Below, one piece after another: positions 27,497 through 35,927 of a DNA stretch of 64,000 nucleotides (position 1 is the first letter of the stretch; each line of letters begins with the position of its first letter). This DNA is from Clostridium mediterraneense. GTDB lineage: Bacteria > Bacillota > Clostridia > Clostridiales > Clostridiaceae. The stretch spans positions 2,057,830-2,121,829 of the forward strand of contig NZ_LT594785.1 of assembly GCF_900091705.1 (NCBI RefSeq), in the 5' to 3' direction. The position numbers were made by a program, and so were the translations under genes. A model generated the notes under the pieces. It saw only the letters and a program-made list of their open reading frames with translations, was not told the origin of the DNA and made no database searches.

Positions 27497-28018
27497 ATGA
27501 AAAAAAGTTGTATACCTAATATATTTACTTTTATAAACCTAGGATGTGGAGTACTATCCTTACTTGCAACTTTTAAGGGAAAATTTTTTATATCAGCGTT
27601 GTTAATAATAATAGCAGCATTAGTTGATCGATATGATGGTAGAATAGCTAGATACCTACAAGTTACTAGTGACCTTGGAAAAGAACTTGATTCACTTGCA
27701 GATCTTGTATCATTTGGAGTTGCACCAGCACTATTAATATTCATACTATATAAATTTGATACTTTAGGTCCTTTAGGAATACTAGGCTATGCCCTACTTT
27801 TACTTTATCCGATTTGTGGTGCTTTCAGACTAGCTAGATATAACACTGCAGAATTTGATGGTAATTTTAGAGGAGTTCCTATAACTATTGCTGGTTGTAT
27901 ACTTGCTATATATGCTTTACTAGCAGGTGAAAGATTTACAAATATCTACCTACCACTAATATTTATGGTAATTTTATCTTATTTAATGGTTAGCAATATA
28001 AAATTGAAAAAATTATAA
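27497..28018 (+). CDS. pssA: CDP-diacylglycerol--serine O-phosphatidyltransferase
   Basis: Membrane enzyme making phosphatidylserine from CDP-diacylglycerol and serine. 173 residues from the ATG at 27497, with AGGAG 11 nt upstream. The CDP-alcohol phosphatidyltransferase motif D-x2-DG-x2-AR-x8-G-x3-D-x3-D is present as DRYDGRIARYLQVTSDLGKE followed by LDSLAD. The start MKKSCIPNIFTFINLGCG and the terminal GVPITIAGCILA are typical of PssA in Firmicutes. No psd gene follows in the window. Confidence 0.92.
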   Translation: MKKSCIPNIFTFINLGCGVLSLLATFKGKFFISALLIIIAALVDRYDGRIARYLQVTSDLGKELDSLADLVSFGVAPALLIFILYKFDTLGPLGILGYALLLLYPICGAFRLARYNTAEFDGNFRGVPITIAGCILAIYALLAGERFTNIYLPLIFMVILSYLMVSNIKLKKL

Positions 28019-28063
28019 TAAAAATAAGACCGCTAATTTTAATTTAGAGGTCTTATTTTTTCT
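28018..28063. terminator. Terminator between pssA and the convergent hypothetical
   Basis: Stem AAAATAAGACC / GGTCTTATTTT (28021-28031, 28049-28059) with a T-run on the plus strand; the last codons of the convergent gene overlap it. Confidence 0.85.
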
Positions 28064-28496
28064 TTTCTCCACCTTTATCTTTAAAATCTTTCCCATCAAA
28101 ACCTTTTCCTCTACCATGCCCATCATCACAATCAAATCTTTTATTATTATTAAATAAAAGGTCTTGATCTATTTCAGTTAATATTATATCCTTAGTAGTT
28201 TGAATTTCTATAAGAGTACTCTTAAGTTTTAGATATTCTATATAGCAACATTGAACTCCATCTAGAGTTTTTATTAAACAATCTATAAGTTTTCCCAATT
28301 CATTAACTCTTTTAAGTGCATCCTTAACATCACCTTTTCTAGCTAATGCAATGCTATTTAATTCACCAGCACCACCAATTAGAAGCCTATATGAATTTAT
28401 GTATTTTGAGAGAACTTCTACAAGGTTATTTACCTCTCTAAAATATTCTTCAAATAGAATCTTTGAATTAAGAACATCTCTTTTATCTATCCCCAT
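28053..28496 (-). CDS. Hypothetical protein with helical body and Gly/Lys/Asp-rich tail
   Basis: 147 residues, no signal peptide and no recognised family. Residues 1-112 are predicted largely helical (EEYFREVNNLVEVLSKYINSYR; ALKRVNELGKLIDCLIKTLDG). The last 30 residues form a low-complexity hydrophilic tail (DDGHGRGKGFDGKDFKDKGG). AGGTGA precedes the ATG. It lies just downstream of spoVR on the same strand, separated by a hairpin at 28528-28555, so it may be a separate unit. A spore or coat role is possible from position only. Confidence 0.55.
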   Translation of the reverse strand: MGIDKRDVLNSKILFEEYFREVNNLVEVLSKYINSYRLLIGGAGELNSIALARKGDVKDALKRVNELGKLIDCLIKTLDGVQCCYIEYLKLKSTLIEIQTTKDIILTEIDQDLLFNNNKRFDCDDGHGRGKGFDGKDFKDKGGEKKK

Positions 28497-28527
28497 TAAG
28501 CACTCACCTTCTTTTCTCTAATTTAAA

Positions 28528-28555
28528 GGAGTTTAAATTTATAAACTTAAACTCC
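28528..28555 (-). terminator. Probable terminator of the prkA-yhbH-spoVR operon
   Basis: 9-bp stem GGAGTTTAA / TTAAACTCC with a 10-nt loop, about 44 bp past the spoVR stop. The following T-run is interrupted (CTTTAAATT), so termination may be partial. Confidence 0.55.
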
Positions 28556-28598
28556 CTGCATTAATTATTTATATTTAAATATACTCAATCTTATTCTT

Positions 28599-29951
28599 CT
28601 ACTTTTCCTCACATATATAAACAACTTCAGAACCATCCTTATTTTTAGTAGTTAAAGTCACTTTTCTCTTCCAAAGTTCATATATATGCTTTAATGTCCT
28701 TTTTGTATAAGAAGCTTCTAATTCTCTTCCATCAAATACATGCTCTAAATTCAATGAAAAATCTTTTCTATCCATTTCCTTAACTCTTATATATGGAATA
28801 GAACCAACTCCACATTCTGTAGCAATAGTATCTCGTATTTTTCTCCAGCCATTCTCATCAGATACTTCATCAACAACTATATCTAAGCCTTTTTTACCAT
28901 ATTTAAATAAACCTAACTCTTCACATAATTCTTGAGTTAAATATTTTCTGAGAAATGAATTATCTCTTTCAAGCTCTCTGACCTCAAATAGCTTTTCTCT
29001 TCCATATCTCTTATCTATATCTTGAAGAACTTTAAAGCCTATATAATATGGATTAAGACTATATGGATTTGGAGCTATAACATCATTGTGTCTTTTTATA
29101 AATTCAAGATATAAGCCATCATCTAAATTCAATTTCTTAAGAATATTGTAATGCCAAAAACTTGCCCAACCTTCATTCATAATCTTTGTTTCTATCTGAG
29201 GTATAAAATACATACTTTCTCTTCTAACTATACTAAGAATATTTCTTTCCCAATCTTCTAAATCACCATACTTTATGATAAATTGTATTAAATCATCATC
29301 TGGCTCAAGAGGTATTTTATTAATATCAGGCATTTCTATTTCCTCATATTGATCTAAAATACTTCTTTGTTCTCTTTTTTTTGCATAATCATCAAGCATC
29401 CCTTGCTTAATCTTTTCTTCTGAAACTTTCTTTACTCCAATTACTCTTGGAACCTGATATCTTATAGAATGTGCTGCATCAATAACTCTTTCTACTTCAC
29501 TATATCCAATACTAGGATCATTTATATATCCTCTTATTATATCTGCATCTAATTTAAACATTTCTATAGTTTTATCTGCTCTTGTCCCATCTCTAAATAA
29601 TCTATTATTTTTGAAAAAATCATTATGACCATAAACATGGGCCATAGTTAATATTTGAAGTAATAAAGTATTTTCTCTCATAAGATAAGCAAGACTCGGA
29701 TCAGAATTTATAACCATTTCATAAGGCAGTCCTGTCATGTTAAAAGAATATAATGTTTTATTTTTTTCATAAGCTTTACCATAACTCCAGTGAGGATATT
29801 TTGATGGCATTCCTACATAAGCTTCATAAGCTAACATATCATTATATCCAATAACTTCAAATTCTTGAGGATAACAATCAAGCCCTACTTCTTCAACTAT
29901 TTTTTCAATTTTTTTATTCCAATCTTCTAAATCACTTAATAAATAATCCAT
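28599..29951 (-). CDS. spoVR: Stage V sporulation protein R
   Basis: 450 residues, matching the SpoVR family of spore-cortex-associated proteins; B. subtilis spoVR mutants have altered cortex. Conserved blocks include YPQEFEVIGYNDMLAYEAYVGMP, PHWSYGKAYE, YGHNDFFKNNRLF, the metal-site-like NEGWASFWHYNIL and LNPYYIGFKVLQDI. It is the last gene of the prkA-yhbH-spoVR cluster, a conserved trio expressed in the mother cell in Bacillus. Starts 17 bp after yhbH with AGGAGGTG upstream. Because of the prkA interruption it is cut off from the promoter before prkA unless read-through or excision occurs. Confidence 0.95.
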   Translation of the reverse strand: MDYLLSDLEDWNKKIEKIVEEVGLDCYPQEFEVIGYNDMLAYEAYVGMPSKYPHWSYGKAYEKNKTLYSFNMTGLPYEMVINSDPSLAYLMRENTLLLQILTMAHVYGHNDFFKNNRLFRDGTRADKTIEMFKLDADIIRGYINDPSIGYSEVERVIDAAHSIRYQVPRVIGVKKVSEEKIKQGMLDDYAKKREQRSILDQYEEIEMPDINKIPLEPDDDLIQFIIKYGDLEDWERNILSIVRRESMYFIPQIETKIMNEGWASFWHYNILKKLNLDDGLYLEFIKRHNDVIAPNPYSLNPYYIGFKVLQDIDKRYGREKLFEVRELERDNSFLRKYLTQELCEELGLFKYGKKGLDIVVDEVSDENGWRKIRDTIATECGVGSIPYIRVKEMDRKDFSLNLEHVFDGRELEASYTKRTLKHIYELWKRKVTLTTKNKDGSEVVYICEEK

Positions 29952-29968
29952 AGGTTTTTACACCTCCT

Positions 29969-31144
29969 CTAGTCATCCTCATTCAATTCTTTGGATAACA
30001 TCTCTTTTAAAGCTGTCCATAAGTCTTTTTTATCTTTAACTATAACAGATACAAAATTTTTTTTATCTATTTCTTTATTAAATCGATAATACATTGTTGT
30101 TGAATATGTTGATGGTAAAAGTTCTGCATATCCACATAAATTTGAAACATCACAAAGATCATTTATAGCTTTTAAAGCTTTTTCATTATCTTCACTCCAA
30201 TTATCACCATCTGACGCATAAAAAGGATATATATTCCACATATTCGGATTATATTTTTCTTGTATTAATTTTAAAGCAGTATTTAATCCAGAAGAAATAT
30301 AAGTTCCACCAGATTCTCCTTTATGGAAAAATTCATATTCATTAACAATCTTAGCTGTTGTAGTATGAGAAATAAATTCAAAAGCTAGATTATTATATTT
30401 TCTTCTTAAGAATCTAGATAAAACAAAGAAAAATGATCTAGCAAGATATTTTTTACTACTATCCATTGATCCAGAAACATCCATTATAAAAATCATAACA
30501 GCATTACTTTCTTTTTTAGGTTTTTGTGTAACCCTATAATATCTTAAATCATCTTCTCTAAATGGAAATCTCTCAATTTCTTCATCGATTCCAGCCTCTT
30601 TTAAAGCTCTTTTTTTACCTTGCTTTCTTGAAAGCTTTGACATAACAGTTTTCTTTTTAGCAAGTCTTGGTCTTATTCCATGCCTTTGATAACCTCTTCT
30701 TCTGCCTGTACTTTGTACTATAATCTCTGAATATTTTTTTCTATCCAAATTAGGTAAATCAAGATCTTCAACTATATAATCCATAAGTTCTTCAAGAGTT
30801 ATCTCTGTTTCATAAATATCTTTTCCTTCTTCATTTCCAGCTCCACCTGAACCTTTTCCTTTTTGTTTTCCAGTTGAACCAATCTTATCACCTTTCTTTT
30901 CATTACCAGTTCCAGTTGCAACGCCGCCATTATTATTTCCAAATACAAATTGATATTCTTTTATTCCCCTTATAGGTATTTTAAATTTTTTATTCTTAGT
31001 TTCTCCTATAATACTTTCTTCTGAAAGAATATCTCCTAAATTTTCTTTTATTGATTTATCTACTAATTGTCTATGCCTTCTTCTATCCTCAATAGCTCTA
31101 TCATGTTCAACTTGATTATCTAATTGATCTCTAAAAATAGCCAT
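29969..31144 (-). CDS. yhbH: YhbH/DUF444 sporulation protein
   Basis: 391 residues of the DUF444 family (YhbH in B. subtilis, YeaH in E. coli), nearly always encoded with prkA and spoVR. Features: N-terminal [32 protein letters not shown]; a low-complexity Gly/Lys stretch around 85-108; [15 protein letters not shown]; and a VWA-like domain with the MIDAS motif [10 protein letters not shown] near residue 225 and YISSGLNTA. It starts 4 bp after the prkA stop, so it is translationally close-coupled with the prkA 3' segment. Confidence 0.93.
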   Translation of the reverse strand: MAIFRDQLDNQVEHDRAIEDRRRHRQLVDKSIKENLGDILSEESIIGETKNKKFKIPIRGIKEYQFVFGNNNGGVATGTGNEKKGDKIGSTGKQKGKGSGGAGNEEGKDIYETEITLEELMDYIVEDLDLPNLDRKKYSEIIVQSTGRRRGYQRHGIRPRLAKKKTVMSKLSRKQGKKRALKEAGIDEEIERFPFREDDLRYYRVTQKPKKESNAVMIFIMDVSGSMDSSKKYLARSFFFVLSRFLRRKYNNLAFEFISHTTTAKIVNEYEFFHKGESGGTYISSGLNTALKLIQEKYNPNMWNIYPFYASDGDNWSEDNEKALKAINDLCDVSNLCGYAELLPSTYSTTMYYRFNKEIDKKNFVSVIVKDKKDLWTALKEMLSKELNEDD

Positions 31145-31148
31145 TTAT

Positions 31149-32411
31149 TTAATCCTTCCATAGATTATTAGCAGCATATTTTAATATAACATCACAGCAA
31201 TGAGGACAGTATCCATTCTTCTCCATCTCAGCTACCATAGCATTGTATTTTGCATCCTGTTCTTTATCTCTAACTCTAGATTTAGTAATAATTCTTGAAA
31301 GGTCTTTAACAGAAGCTGTTAATTTCTTTTCTATAGCTTCCTTTAATGGTTCATAAGATTTATAATCAATTTTTCCACCACTTCTAACAACATAGAACAT
31401 ATATGATGTTACATCTGCTCTAAATCCTTTTGCTGAAACTTCTGAAATTCCTATTTGTTCTTCTATACTTCTCATAAATTCTTCATCTGGATTTAATTCT
31501 TCACCAGTTGAAAAATCTTTTATTTTATTTCTATTAGTATAAGCTTCTGCATTATCTAAATAATTGTTAAATAAGCTTTCTGCTTGTTCCTTAAATGAGT
31601 GTATAAATGCCTTAGTAATTTCTTTTTCTAAAATTTTATTATATTCTTTTCTAATAGTATCTTGAACAAAACCCAAATATTTCTTCTTATCATCTTGAGA
31701 AATATCACAATCCTTAATTGATTTAATTATACTTTCCATTATGCTTAAAGGATTTATACAATTATAATCTGAATTTGAAAGAGCATTATCTATTGCTTTT
31801 ATAATAAATCTTGTTGATATACCTTTCATTCCCTCAACAGGCCCTGCTTCTTCTTTAAGCTCCATAACATCAATTTTCTTAGTTGAGCCCTTTTCTACAA
31901 TATCTTCACCATTATATAGTTTTAATTTTGTCATAGGGTCAACTTTCATTGATGGCATTAATCTAGATAATACTGCAAACATAGCTGCTATCTCTATAGA
32001 ATGAGGTGCAATATGTGCATTAAAATTAGATTTATTAATTATCTTTTCATAGATTTTCTTTTCTTCTGATAATTCTAAACAATATGGTACTTCGACCTTA
32101 ACTATTCTATCTAAAATGGCTTCATTAGTGTGATCTGACTTAAACTTATTCCATTCTGCTTCATTTGAGTGAGCAATAATAAGTCCATCAAAATATATCA
32201 TTGAACCTTTACCTGGAGATGGTATAGATTTTTCTTGTGTAGCTGTAATTACAGTGTGAAGATATTCAACATCATTCTTAAATACTTCTATAAACTCAAC
32301 AAGTCCTCTATTACCAACATTAAAAGCACCATTTAAAGAGAAAATTCTTGGGTCATCTTCTGAGTAAATATCCATTTTAGAAATATCAATAGAACCATTA
32401 AGTATAGAAGT
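31149..32411 (-). CDS. prkA: PrkA serine kinase, C-terminal segment (3' part of the interrupted prkA)
   Basis: Encodes residues 221-640 of the restored PrkA. Reading upstream from the first ATG (32375) stays open through LNGSIDISK to the 9-bp repeat at 32403-32411; that ATG has no ribosome binding site, so this segment is probably not translated on its own. It holds the rest of the AAA+ region (FNVGNRGLVEFIEVFKNDVEYLHTVI, SMIYFDGLIIAHSNEAEWNKF) and the C-terminal kinase-like domain (TGEELNPDEEFMRSIEEQIG, GFRADVTSYMF, GYCPHCCDVILKYAANNLW). PrkA is a sporulation-linked AAA+ kinase or ATPase. No internal stop or frameshift is visible. Confidence 0.9.
   Translation of the reverse strand, partial: TSILNGSIDISKMDIYSEDDPRIFSLNGAFNVGNRGLVEFIEVFKNDVEYLHTVITATQEKSIPSPGKGSMIYFDGLIIAHSNEAEWNKFKSDHTNEAILDRIVKVEVPYCLELSEEKKIYEKIINKSNFNAHIAPHSIEIAAMFAVLSRLMPSMKVDPMTKLKLYNGEDIVEKGSTKKIDVMELKEEAGPVEGMKGISTRFIIKAIDNALSNSDYNCINPLSIMESIIKSIKDCDISQDDKKKYLGFVQDTIRKEYNKILEKEITKAFIHSFKEQAESLFNNYLDNAEAYTNRNKIKDFSTGEELNPDEEFMRSIEEQIGISEVSAKGFRADVTSYMFYVVRSGGKIDYKSYEPLKEAIEKKLTASVKDLSRIITKSRVRDKEQDAKYNAMVAEMEKNGYCPHCCDVILKYAANNLWKD
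32403..32411 (-). other. Attachment site at the recombinase end of the prkA element (3' junction)
   Basis: The coding-strand sequence ACTTCTATA is identical to 35940-35948. It is flanked on the prkA side by CTTAATGGTTCTATT, which encodes L-N-G-S-I of PrkA. On the element side is GTTAAGCA. The recombinase stop codon is 22 bp away. Confidence 0.85.
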
Positions 32412-32433
32412 TGCTTAACTTACTTAAAAGGTT

Positions 32434-33927
32434 CTAATTAGAATACTTAAGCTTTATTCTAATTGTTCCATCAATTTTTAATATTATATCTTCTATTACT
32501 TCTTTTAACATAGCATTTGTCCACTCTTCTATAGAAGTATTTAATATAGCTTCTATACCACTAAAAATAGTTTTTTCTTCAACTTTATTATCTTCAAGAG
32601 CTATTTTATTTTTTATTTTTTCTTTTTTATCTAGAAGATTTTTAAGAGACTTATTTATATTTTCATTTTGCAAACTATATAGTTCTTGCTCTATAAGCCC
32701 ACTAGAGTAATTTATTAATAAGCTATTAGCTAAATGTACTTGCTTCTCTATACTTCGTTCTATGCTATTTAGTTCTAACTTTAATTGCTCTACATCACTT
32801 TTCCTTTTATATTTAATACCTTGTAATTTTTTAAAATTTTCTTGGCTTAAATCATCTAATTCTATCTTCAATAAAGCTTTAATATTATCTTCAATATATC
32901 TATTACTACTATGTCCTGATTTAGTTCCCTGTCTTTCATAAAGTAAACAATTATAACTACTTATATATTTCTCTTTTTTTCTCCTTTTTCTATACATTTT
33001 AGCCCCACATTCACCGCATATTAATAAGTTACTAAATAATGCTTTATTTGAATTTCTACTTCCTACTTTCATATAACTATTTTTAGCTCTTTTACTTCTC
33101 TCTTTTATCAATTTACTTACTTTTTCAAAAATTTCTCTATCTATTATTGCTTCATGATTATTTTCATGTCTGTACCACTCACTAGGATCAATCTTTCTAT
33201 TTTCTTTTACTGTTGCATCAATCGTTCTAGTTTTACCTTGTACCAATGTGCCTAAGTAAAATTCATTTATAAGTATCTTAGCAATTGTGTTTCCTTGCCA
33301 TCTTCCCCCTCTTTTTGTTTTAACTCCTCTATCAATAAGAATATTACAAATACTGTTATAACCATATCCTTCTAAATATAAATTAAATATATCTTTAACT
33401 ATATTTGCTTCCTCTTTATCTACAAAATAATTTTTTGCCTTCTTATCGTAATAATATCCATAAGGAGGTTTTGGTGTATGGATTTTACCTTGAACATTAA
33501 AACTATCCCAAATCATTTTTATTCTTTCAGAAGTTGCATTTGCCTCTTTTTCTGCAAGCCATGCCATTAAACCAAAATTTGCAAAATCCTTCTCCGAATC
33601 CAGTCCATCCTCTAAAAATATTATTCTAATATGCTTTATTCTAAGCTTATTTATAGCATCTAAAGTTTCTCTTTGATTTCTCCCAAATCTACTAAATGAC
33701 TTACATACTAATATATCAAATTTATTTTGTAAACCATCTTTTATCATTCTATTCCACTCTATTCTCTTATAAGCTTTAGCCCCACTAATGCCCTCATCAA
33801 CATAGGCTTTATAATGAATGCAGTCTTTATTATTTTTAAACCATTGCTCAAATACTTTTTCCTGATTTTCTATGCTAGTATGTTGATCAAAAGTACTAAC
33901 CCTACTAAAAGTTGCTACCCTCTTCAT
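32434..33927 (-). CDS. Large serine recombinase of the prkA element
   Basis: 497 residues from the ATG at 33927, supported by GAGGTG 9 nt upstream. Resolvase catalytic domain at residues 1-150 with the nucleophile in TFSRVST, then LVCKSFSRFGRNQRETLDAI and EKEANATSERIK. The recombinase DNA-binding domain follows (PKPPYGYYYDKKAK, GYGYNSICNILIDRGVKTKRGGRWQGNTIAKIL). A zinc-ribbon comes next (LICGECGAKMY ... YNCLLY, the fourth ligand possibly His in SGH), with a C-terminal coiled coil. All domains are intact. Expected to catalyse excision between the two 9-bp repeats, as SpoIVCA does for skin. Its own promoter must lie in the short space below the terminator at 33971-34003. Confidence 0.93.
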   Translation of the reverse strand: MKRVATFSRVSTFDQHTSIENQEKVFEQWFKNNKDCIHYKAYVDEGISGAKAYKRIEWNRMIKDGLQNKFDILVCKSFSRFGRNQRETLDAINKLRIKHIRIIFLEDGLDSEKDFANFGLMAWLAEKEANATSERIKMIWDSFNVQGKIHTPKPPYGYYYDKKAKNYFVDKEEANIVKDIFNLYLEGYGYNSICNILIDRGVKTKRGGRWQGNTIAKILINEFYLGTLVQGKTRTIDATVKENRKIDPSEWYRHENNHEAIIDREIFEKVSKLIKERSKRAKNSYMKVGSRNSNKALFSNLLICGECGAKMYRKRRKKEKYISSYNCLLYERQGTKSGHSSNRYIEDNIKALLKIELDDLSQENFKKLQGIKYKRKSDVEQLKLELNSIERSIEKQVHLANSLLINYSSGLIEQELYSLQNENINKSLKNLLDKKEKIKNKIALEDNKVEEKTIFSGIEAILNTSIEEWTNAMLKEVIEDIILKIDGTIRIKLKYSN

Positions 33928-33970
33928 ATTCCTTTTCACCTCGATAGATATTATTCAATATTTAGATATA

Positions 33971-34003
33971 AAAAATACAAGCATAATAAAATTTTATGCT
34001 TGT
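33971..34003 (-). terminator. Terminator between the 74-residue gene and the recombinase
   Basis: Stem ACAAGCATAA / TTATGCTTGT (33977-33986, 33994-34003) with a T-run on the minus strand; it overlaps the stop codon at 33994. It suggests that the recombinase has a separate promoter. Confidence 0.85.
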
Positions 34004-34218
34004 ACTGTTATCATATTCTTAACTACTTCATCTATAGGTTTATCTCCATATTCAGTAATTACGGTATATATATTTTCTTTAAAATTAATTATTCTAATTC
34101 TTACTTTATCATCACAATATAATACTTTATTTTCTCCATCTTTTAAAAGCTTTCGTTCATTTATATATTCGTCTTCAGTTATATATTCTAATACCTGTTT
34201 GTCCATCAACGATATCAA
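33994..34218 (-). CDS. Small 74-residue protein of the prkA element, candidate directionality factor
   Basis: No recognised family. Starts at TTG 34218 with AAGGAG 8 nt upstream; the ATG four codons later is too far from that site. Sequence is acidic/basic mixed: a helical N-terminus (MDKQVLEYITEDEYINERK) followed by a beta-rich core (KVLYCDDKVRIRIINFKENI, YTVITEYGD). Small proteins beside large serine recombinases often act as recombination directionality factors, as SprB does for SPbeta. That role here is a guess from size and position only. Confidence 0.6.
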   Translation of the reverse strand: MISLMDKQVLEYITEDEYINERKLLKDGENKVLYCDDKVRIRIINFKENIYTVITEYGDKPIDEVVKNMITVQA

Positions 34219-34345
34219 TGAAATTTCTCCTTGATATTTCTATCTATATATAACTATGTTATCTTAATATAAAAAATTACTTTTTATATTTATAAGATTT
34301 AATATTTGCTTGAACTACTTATTTCTTAAAAAGATATTACTTATA

Positions 34346-34633
34346 TTATAGTGCTCCTATAGTAACCATTACTCTACTCTTTTCTCTAGCTATTATATTA
34401 TGCACTCTTCTAGCATCAAAAGGTAATATTTCACCTTGTTCTAACACAACTTGTTCATCTCCTACAAAATTGAAGTCAATTATTCCTTCAAGTACTTGTA
34501 TCATTGCATTTCCATTATGACTATGATTTGGAAGTCCCTTTCCTGCTTCAAATTCAAAATACATAACTCTAAAACTATCATTCTTAGTTAACGCTATCTT
34601 TTTTTCTTCTATTTGATTTAAATTTATTTTCAT
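34346..34633 (-). CDS. Small cupin-domain protein in the prkA element
   Basis: 95 residues from the ATG at 34633, with AGGAG 8 nt upstream. A single-domain cupin: motif 1 G-(x)5-HSHNG...M with a Glu in VLEGIIDF, and motif 2 LPFDARRVHNI supplying the third His. Such proteins bind a divalent metal and may act as small sensors, isomerases or dioxygenases. It lies downstream of the FNR/CRP-type regulator, with a CRP-type box between them, so it is probably that regulator's target. Substrate unknown. Confidence 0.8.
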   Translation of the reverse strand: MKINLNQIEEKKIALTKNDSFRVMYFEFEAGKGLPNHSHNGNAMIQVLEGIIDFNFVGDEQVVLEQGEILPFDARRVHNIIAREKSRVMVTIGAL

Positions 34634-34733
34634 AATCCTCGCTCCTAACATACACTTTTTATTTTTAAATAATTATAAGCACAACTTATTTCTTATTTAT
34701 ACTTTTATGATATCACCCATAAATTTAAAAAAA

Positions 34734-34749
34734 TGTGATTTAACTCACT
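34734..34749. promoter_or_regulatory. CRP/FNR-type binding site upstream of the cupin gene
   Basis: TGTGATTTAACTCACT: half-sites TGTGA-N6-TCACT match the CRP-type palindrome. It lies 101 bp upstream of the cupin ATG and beyond a TATAAT at 34677-34672. The neighbouring regulator has R-E-x-x-x-R in its recognition helix, the residues that read TGTGA in CRP. Confidence 0.65.
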
Positions 34750-34751
34750 AA

Positions 34752-34779
34752 ATAAAAAAAGTTGTATTTCTACAACTTT
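34752..34779 (-). terminator. Terminator after the CRP/FNR-type regulator
   Basis: Perfect 9-bp stem AAAGTTGTA / TACAACTTT (34758-34766, 34771-34779) with a T-run on the minus strand; it overlaps the stop codon at 34778. Confidence 0.9.
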
Positions 34780-35491
34780 ATAAAATCAAATCTTCTAATA
34801 AATTCTTTTCTAATATTATAATTTTTTTAGTTCCTAACTTTAATATTCCCCTTTTTTCAAAACTAGATAACTTTCTACTTAATGTTTCTCTAGCTATTCC
34901 ACAATAATTAGCCATTTCTTCTCTCTTCAATGGCAATTCAACAACTAATTCTTGATTTTCATAAAAGGAATATTTATCTATAAACTCTATAAGCATACAT
35001 GCAATCCTTTTTTCTGGCTTACTATCAGATAAATTTATACTTAAATTCTGAAACTTTTCAAGTCTTTCACTTAAGCCTTCTAATAAACTTAAGGCTATAG
35101 ATGGATTCCTTTTTATTAATTCCTCTAAGTCACTCTTAGATATAGTGCAAATTTCTGTATCCTTAATTGCTGTAGCAGAAATATTACTAGCTTTTTTTGT
35201 TCCTAATATATTAGTTTCTCCAAAAAAGTCACCAACAGACAATACATTTATAATTTTCTCTTTACCATCCGATGTATTTTTAAAAATTTTAATTGCCCCT
35301 TCACTTATAATAAAAAGCTTAGATAACTCTTCCCCTTCTAAAAATAAATTTTCTGATTTTTTTAGATGAATATGCTTTCTAATCTTTATAACTTCTTCTA
35401 ACTGTTCATTTGATAATAATTTAAAAATAGGAACTTCCTTAGCATAAAGCCTACTTTCACATTTTTTACAACAAAACTTTTCTTTAACCAT
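34778..35491 (-). CDS. CRP/FNR-family regulator with N-terminal cysteine cluster, in the prkA element
   Basis: 237 residues. Cyclic-nucleotide-binding-type fold at about 20-140 (LFLEGEELSKLFIISEGAIKIF, VLSVGDFFGETNIL), dimer helix, and a winged helix at 160-230 with recognition helix GIARETLSRKLSSF (Arg201, Glu202, Arg206, as in CRP). Cys7, Cys8 and Cys11, plus Cys115 in TEICTIS at the position of FNR Cys122, could ligate an Fe-S cluster or sense redox or metal. Cyclic-nucleotide-binding residues are not obvious. A likely activator of the neighbouring cupin gene. Whether it also influences recombinase expression is unknown. Confidence 0.85.
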   Translation of the reverse strand: MVKEKFCCKKCESRLYAKEVPIFKLLSNEQLEEVIKIRKHIHLKKSENLFLEGEELSKLFIISEGAIKIFKNTSDGKEKIINVLSVGDFFGETNILGTKKASNISATAIKDTEICTISKSDLEELIKRNPSIALSLLEGLSERLEKFQNLSINLSDSKPEKRIACMLIEFIDKYSFYENQELVVELPLKREEMANYCGIARETLSRKLSSFEKRGILKLGTKKIIILEKNLLEDLIL

Positions 35492-35927
35492 TACTTAGTT
35501 ACTAAAATATTATAAGGTATAAAAACTCCTTGTAACTATCTAGCAACACTTCACCTCTATTCTTTATTTTCTATTTTAAATAAAAAATACTATTCTCTTT
35601 TATCATTACACCTGTATTTTGTAAATTAATAATACTATCTAACACTCAATTAAAATCAAAATATTATTTATACCTTATAAAAAATAAAGATATAAAAGTT
35701 TCATCATACAATATAGATAATAAAATTCTATATCTTTATTTTCTTATATTATACCAAACTTAATGTTATTCTCATATTTCAACAAACTAAGTAAAACTCT
35801 AAAATCTACATAAATAGCATTCTATTTTTCAAATAATCTAATATTATAACTATTTAACTTCACATATGTATAAAGATATAAATTCTAAAGAAAGTAACTT
35901 ACAACCTTTCTTTTATATGTACTATTC
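35492..35927 (-). other. 436-bp gene-free end of the prkA element
   Basis: Contains the promoter region of the regulator gene but no reading frame. Two inverted repeats are visible. One has arms AAAATAAAGATATA at 35681-35694 and 35729-35742. The other is AAAGAAAG / CTTTCTTT at 35887-35894 and 35906-35913, just after the truncated prkA reading frame; it could end transcripts that enter from the prkA promoter. Confidence 0.5.

Noticed and set aside
31149-32375. The 408-codon frame from ATG 32375 as an independent short PrkA
   Set aside because: No ribosome binding site precedes this ATG, and the upstream codons to the repeat still encode PrkA sequence.
32434-33927. Recombinase as part of a conjugative element or prophage
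   Set aside because: No integration-module partners, relaxase, or phage structural or lysis genes lie within the bounded 3.5 kb.
33814-34122. Plus-strand frame across the recombinase start
   Set aside because: Antisense to the recombinase start and the 74-residue gene, without a ribosome binding site.
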